This document shows, piece after piece, positions 1 to 10,854 of a stretch of DNA of 10,854 nucleotides. The stretch's first letter is position 1. Every line of letters begins with the position of its first letter. The stretch is taken from the NCBI GenBank assembly GCA_026770575.1, contig MU657904.1, positions 9,315 to 20,168 of the forward strand. The letters are read 5' to 3'. The notes under the pieces are model-generated. The model was not told where the DNA came from, ran no database searches, and saw nothing but the letters and a program-made list of their open reading frames with translations. The translations under genes and the position numbers were made by a program. The DNA comes from Pelagophyceae sp. CCMP2097 (taxonomy: Eukaryota > Sar > Pelagophyceae).

Positions 1-2
1 GC

Positions 3-134
3 CTGGCTCCGGTGAACGAGGTCGCGAGGTGCGCCCGCGCTCAGGAGGCCGAGGTGCGGCGCTTGAGGTTGTCAGGAACAGTCATCGCTGTTTTTGCTGG
101 TAGTTGCTGCTTGCTTAAGATCCACCCTGGGTGA
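3..134 (+). CDS. Possible 3' end of an unidentified gene running in from the left edge
   Basis: Reading from position 3 the frame is open to a TGA at 132-134. The first 20 or so residues (VNEVARCARAQEAEVRRLR) have the charged, amphipathic look of a helix or coiled coil, and the DNA beneath them is as GC-rich as the real exons further on. After about position 65 base composition drops and the translation becomes featureless, so if this is coding the exon may end near 65-70 rather than at the TGA. No family is recognised and no start is present in the window. A chance open frame in GC-rich DNA is an equally good explanation. Confidence 0.2.
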   Translation: MAPVNEVARCARAQEAEVRRLRLSGTVIAVFAGSCCLLKIHPG

Positions 135-308
135 AAAACCACCTGATCCAAGAAGCAGCCGAGACTGCACATCAAGGGGCGGCTGTTGACACGAAAATAT
201 GGCACTATCTGTCACTGACGTATGCCCTGGCAAAAGGGAATTCCGGTCCCAGTGCCAGGAGCCAGTTAAGAAAAGTGTATAATATAAACACATTCAATTC
301 CTATTGAG

Positions 309-345
309 TTTTTTTGGTACCCAGACCCGGATTTGAACCGGCGTA
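309..345 (-). repeat. tRNA-derived fragment: T arm, acceptor strand, CCA and short A run
   Basis: On the minus strand, 342-326 reads as a T arm: CCGG stem halves around the loop TTCAAAT, matching a Pol III B box. It is followed by seven bases (TCTGGGT, 325-319), a single A (318), CCA (317-315) and six A residues (314-309). That order is the 3' end of a mature, CCA-tailed tRNA plus a short A tail, as expected of a retrotransposed tRNA or the end of a tRNA-derived SINE. No matching 5' acceptor strand (ACCCAGA) or anticodon arm is found upstream, so it is not an intact tRNA gene. Confidence 0.4.
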
Positions 346-380
346 CATTCATTTCACTTCTGACATTTTTCCGAATTTTT

Positions 381-461
381 AATGCGCAAAGCCGGGCTCG
401 AACCGGCGACCTCGTGTAAAACCATTTTTACACACGCTGTTAGTAGACGCAGTAGACCTAA
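381..461 (-). repeat. Degenerate tRNA-like element with strong T arm
   Basis: On the minus strand, 407-391 forms a perfect T arm (GCCGG, loop TTCGAGC, CCGGC), followed by TTTGCGC and A as an acceptor 3' strand. Upstream is an 8-bp hairpin (414-433, GTGTAAAA/TTTTACAC, four-base loop) where an anticodon arm would lie. Further upstream, AGGTCTACTGCG (near 460-449) resembles a box A/D arm. The hairpin cannot be drawn as a normal five-pair, seven-base-loop anticodon arm, no GCGCAAA 5' acceptor strand is present, and no T run follows as a Pol III terminator. I read it as a tRNA pseudogene or SINE head rather than a working tRNA. Confidence 0.35.
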
Positions 462-723
462 TACCTTTGAGCACAGGCAACGAACGCACTCGCAAGCGAG
501 GGAACGAAACGTCTCTTTGAAGGTGATGTCACAATGGTTCAGTTTCCCGTCTGGACCGGATGGGACTTCGAAGTTGTTCGTGTAAATAAATCGTCGGGGT
601 CTCCGCGAGAGTCGCTCGCTCCAGGACAAAGGGCAAGGCTCAGCAAGTACCAAGTAATACAAAGCCGCCCTGCAGATCGGCGTAGAGCCTCCCTCGACTC
701 GGGTCACAAAGGGGGTCCGATTT

Positions 724-729
724 TTTATT
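724..729 (-). terminator. Poly(A) signal AATAAA of RPL27A
   Basis: AATAAA reads on the minus strand (TTTATT on the plus strand), about 20 bases past the RPL27A TAA stop at 752-750. Position and sequence fit a canonical polyadenylation signal and imply a very short 3' UTR. Confidence 0.65.
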
Positions 730-749
730 TAGTCTCAACTCGCGCGAGT

Positions 750-8206
<7,457 letters not shown>

Positions 8207-8313
8207 CGCGCCGTCCTCGCGGCCGCGCACAAAGACGCACCGCGGCACGCGCATAAGGACACGCACGAGAGGGATAGGCCGCACGGACCGCGACTCGGAG
8301 GGCCGCCTCGAGT

Positions 8314-8319
8314 AATAAA
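8314..8319 (+). terminator. Poly(A) signal AATAAA of RPB1
   Basis: AATAAA lies about 108 bases after the RPB1 TGA (8204-8206), within AGTAATAAAAGG. It is the only canonical signal on this strand in the convergent interval, so the RPB1 3' UTR is probably about 130 bases. Confidence 0.7.
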
Positions 8320-8398
8320 AGGACCCGGCCTCAGTACTCTGTGCCTCGCTGCCCGAGCACTGCCTCTGACTGGGGGCTTCACTTTGGAGTCGGCATGA

Positions 8399-8628
8399 GG
8401 CCGAGCATCGTGCGGTGCATCCCCGAGCCTTTCTCGATTGGAGCGAGATGTGTCGGCGGCGCTTTCCCACGTCGGGTGGGAGCACGAGTCAAAGGTCGTA
8501 TATTTCGATGACCCGAAGAATCATCTCCACGGATGGCCCATGCATCGCTGGCGACGCGCAAGAGTGCCGGGGATTCCAAAAGGGCCCCGCGCGTTAAACG
8601 GCTTCTGGCGTCGCGCGCGTCCGTAATG
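8399..8628 (+). pseudogene. Possible fragment of a RAP-domain protein
   Basis: An open stretch from 8399 to a stop just after 8623 includes LSRLERDVSAALSHVGW followed by EHESKVVYFDD. This resembles the region that leads into RAP domains (RNA-binding domain abundant in apicomplexans, green algae and some other algae), where a helix ending in L..GW.HE precedes the beta strands. The core RAP signature (DGPSHF-like, then KRRLL..LGW) does not follow; instead the translation becomes basic and featureless. There is no good ATG. A decayed gene fragment or a missed exon is possible; chance is not excluded. The similarity is from memory of the family and was not searched. Confidence 0.25.
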
Positions 8629-8658
8629 GTGCCTGCGCGGTGCCGGGGCCCGGGAACC

Positions 8659-10602
8659 CTATCGCCTCGGCAGGGTGCGGACCTCTTTCGTCGGCGGGAT
8701 GCGGAAGCCCGTCGACGGCCGCGCCGCCGCCGCCGCCGCGACGGAGCGCGCGTCGCGGATCGGCGAAAAGCCTGCGAGTGCAAAGACTGTGAGTCTTTGC
8801 AGGAGTTTGGTCGACGGCGTGCCACGCTTGGAGGGCGACGCACTCCTGCCGATGCGCGTCGTGGACTCAGCGGCGCCGAGCGCGCCCTGGACGCGGAGCC
8901 CGGCGCCGCCGCGCGGCTGCGCGCGCGGGCCGCCCGCCACGGCGTGCGCGACGGCCGCGGCCGTCGACGGCCGCCGCGCGCCAAGGCTCTGCGGGAACGC
9001 GGCGCGGCGGTCCGGACTCAGCGTCTGCGACAGGCCGCGCGGGCCCACGCCAGACCCCGACCGCCGCCGCGAGATTGAGGCGGCGCCCAGCGTGCGGCCC
9101 AGGGACGCGTCGAGCCCCGACGCGTCGAGCCGCGGCGGCGCGTCGAGCGCCGGCGGCAAATCGGAGTCGGACGGCCGCCGCCGGCCGCCGGGCGCTTCTG
9201 GGGACGGGAGGTCCTGCGCCGCGTCGATGCGTTTCGCGCGCGCCGCGAGGGCGCGCATCGCCGCGAGCTGCTCGGCGACCGCCTCTGCGTGAAAGACGTG
9301 CACAGCCTCCTACGCGCCGCGTCGTCGCGCGGCGCGACGACGTCACCGACGCCGGCGCTCGCCGTGGCCTCGATCTGGATGCGCATGCGGAGCGCCTGGC
9401 GCGTGATCCACTGCTTTGCGTTGGTCTTCTGGCAGGCGACGCGCCGCGCGGCGGCGGCATAGCCCTCGGCGAGTTGCGCGCGGCGCGCGGCGCGCTGCGC
9501 CGCGTCGGGGCGCGGCGCCGCCGCGGCGCCGGGCGGCGGCGCGCCGCGGCCCGCGATGCGCGGCATGGCGCCTGCGGTCTCGTCGGGCTCGAAGACTGGG
9601 GCCGTATGTACCAAGCGGCCCTGCGCCTCCTTGCTCTTGAGGCGGCCCGCCGTGGCGTCGTTTGCGCGCGCCGTGGCGTCGGCGGCCGCGCCGCCGTCGA
9701 GGTCGGCGAGGCGGCCATCGCGCTCCTCGCCGAGGCGCGCCTCGTAGGCACCCCACTCGGCGTCGACTCGCGCGAGCTGCAGCGCAAAGGCAGACCCCAG
9801 GTTAAACGTCTCCGCGCTTGCCCACGCCAGCTGCGTTTCGCGCCGCAGCCGCGCCTCCTCGGCCGCAAATGCGATCACGTCGACCTCGGGCTCGGCATCG
9901 AACGCGACCGCGCCGCCCCGCGCCTGCGTCGGCGACAAGCCGCTCGGCCACGCCCACGTGCTCGGGGCATCCGCGCCGCCGGGGCCGCCCCCAGCGGGCT
10001 GCGCTGAGAGCTGCGCGGCGGCGGCGCAGCGCGCGTCGACGTCGCGCCCGAGCTGCTGCGCCTCGCGCGCCTGCCGGTCGAGCAGGCCTAAAGGGGCCGC
10101 GTGACCGATGACCGAGGGACCGGCGTGCCGTTTCGCGCTTTCCGGGTGCAACTGCGCTGGCCCGCGCCGGCCCATTTCTGAAGCGCGAGTTTGGCTTGGG
10201 CCTCAAAGTAGCGCCGCGTCTCCGCGGCCAGCACCTCGTCGACGCGCTGCGCCGCCGCAGGCAGCGCGCGCCACGCGCGATCGCCGGGCCTGCAAACACC
10301 TCTACAGCATCCGGGGACGGGTGCGCGGGGCGCCTCGCGGGGCGCGGCGCCCGGCGCCGTCTGCGGCGGCGGTCGGCGACGCACTCTCCTTCGCCGAGGG
10401 CCAGGGAGGCGAGGTGCTCCTCCTGGGCCATGTGGTCCGTGAGCTGCTGCGAGAAGCGCGCCTCGAGTGGCGCCGTCTCGAGGTCCAGGTCCAGTTTGCG
10501 CCTCTCCTGAGCCCAGGCCGCCGCGCGCTCGGCCACGACCGCCGCCAGCCCGGCGGCCGCCGCGCCCGGCCGCCACGGCTGCCTGCGCGGCCGGCCCTGC
10601 AT
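8659..10602 (-). CDS. Uncharacterised Ala/Arg-rich coiled-coil protein, four exons
   Basis: Not recognised. Minus-strand exons 10602-10385, 10289-10153, 10087-9347 and 9284-8659 join to 1722 nt (573 residues). Introns are 95 bp (GTGCGT...TTGCAG), 65 bp (GTTGCA...TTTAG) and 62 bp (GTGACG...ACGCAG). All three junctions agree in phase, which is the main support. Residues about 15-70, 85-145, 190-255 and 345-390 are rich in A, E, R, L and Q, with heptad-like spacing typical of coiled coils (for example VAERAAAWAQERRKLDLDLE and ALQLARVDAEWGAYEARLGE). A basic conserved-looking block, KQWITRQALRMRIQIE, precedes the last intron. Residues 390-573 are Ser/Pro/Arg-rich and probably disordered. No signal peptide or membrane segment. 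Such features suit a structural or centrosome/cytoskeleton-type protein, but nothing proves that. The start is uncertain: an ATG at 10681 in better context, or an acceptor (TGCAG) at 10600-10596, could indicate an extra 5' exon. Confidence 0.6.
8779..8801. repeat. 10-bp inverted repeat with 3-base loop inside the coiled-coil gene
   Basis: TGCAAAGACT (8779-8788) and AGTCTTTGCA (8792-8801) are perfect inverted repeats around GTG. It lies within the last exon of the minus-strand gene and is AT-richer than its surroundings. In the coding frame it reads LQRLTVFAL, so it does not break the frame. Confidence 0.85.
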
Positions 10603-10854
10603 GCAAAAAGCCGCGCCGCGCGACGACGGCGGCAGACGGCGACGAGATTAGCGGCGTAGGGAACGGCCTCTCCAATTTCATGTTAACTCTGTTTATTAAA
10701 AAACATCATTAAAAGCGCCCTTTTTAAAAGGCGACCAAAACGGAGGTCGACCTTGACCCGGGGCTGCGCGGTCCCGGCGCGGTCCCGCCGAGGGTCCGAC
10801 AGTGCCGGGGTCGGTACGACCGTCGCCCAACCTCCCCCAGAGGTTGTTCGAGGC
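10603..10854. promoter_or_regulatory. Upstream region of the coiled-coil gene to the right edge
   Basis: The segment 10675-10740 is strikingly AT-rich in a GC-rich setting and contains a GCGCC-T5-A4-GGCG near-palindrome (about 10715-10733) that could serve as the core promoter of the minus-strand gene. The AAAAGCGCCC here resembles TTTAAGCGCCC just before RPB1 (1801-1811). Beyond 10740 the DNA is GC-rich. Two minus-strand frames are open to the edge, but neither resembles a known protein. The promoter role is inferred from position and composition only. Confidence 0.35.

Larger units (their letters stand above)
66..740. other. Gene-poor, lower-GC intergenic stretch
   Basis: No convincing protein gene is seen between the left-edge fragment and the end of RPL27A. 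The stretch is noticeably richer in A and T than the surrounding exons. It contains two tRNA T-arm-like fragments (about 309-461), a 7-bp inverted repeat (CCTGGCA at 226-232 with TGCCAGG at 253-259), a small CTCGC/GCGAG hairpin near 490-501 and an AATAAA on the plus strand at 585-590. The short open frames here include translations such as GLEP and VAGSSPAL. These are typical spurious products of tRNA-derived DNA read on either strand, not real proteins. Confidence 0.6.

Noticed and set aside
226..259. Hairpin as a transposon terminal repeat
   Set aside because: The arms are only 7 bp with a 20-base loop and there is no duplicated target site or transposase nearby.
381..461. Functional tRNA gene on the minus strand
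   Set aside because: There is no matching acceptor 5' strand, the anticodon arm is abnormal and no Pol III terminator follows.
354..585. Small proteins with AGLEPATS or VAGSSPAL motifs
   Set aside because: These motifs are translations of tRNA T arms on either strand and are known spurious products.
10696..10854. Partial minus-strand gene entering from the right edge
   Set aside because: Two frames are open to the edge but both are short and Pro/Arg-rich, with no recognisable sequence; GC-rich DNA gives this by chance.

Overview
This is a GC-rich nuclear fragment of a eukaryote. It holds genes with short spliceosomal introns (about 41-224 bp; mostly GT-AG with donors such as GTGAGT, GTGCGT and GTGCGC), AATAAA polyadenylation signals, and a cytosolic ribosomal protein gene next to the largest RNA polymerase II subunit. 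Very high GC, small introns and close gene packing suggest a unicellular alga or protist (a pelagophyte-like stramenopile would fit). The sequence alone does not settle the lineage.

Layout. Positions 1-about 65 are GC-rich and may hold the last piece of an unidentified plus-strand gene. Positions 65-740 are visibly less GC-rich and hold tRNA-derived (T-arm/B-box) fragments and small hairpins but no convincing gene. RPL27A (uL15) lies on the minus strand, 1505-750, in three exons. A 345-bp divergent promoter (1506-1850) separates it from RPB1 on the plus strand, 1851-8206, which I reconstruct as nine exons encoding 1827 residues, complete from the N-terminus through the catalytic core to a CTD of 24 YSPTSPA-type heptads and an acidic degenerate tail. 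The convergent interval 8207-8658 carries the RPB1 poly(A) signal and a short stretch resembling the start of a RAP-domain region. An unrecognised Ala/Arg-rich coiled-coil gene lies on the minus strand, 10602-8659, in four exons whose phases all agree (573 residues). The right edge (10603-10854) is its upstream region.

The two identified genes are housekeeping genes for translation and transcription, and sharing a divergent promoter could coordinate them. I see no new multi-gene system. The notable points are inside RPB1: three of the four ligands of the conserved first clamp zinc site are missing; an in-phase GC-AG intron sits exactly between two CTD heptads; the last two introns together are a multiple of three and lie in one continuous open frame; and a stop-free 3n intron containing 23-bp tandem repeats interrupts the invariant region before the bridge helix.
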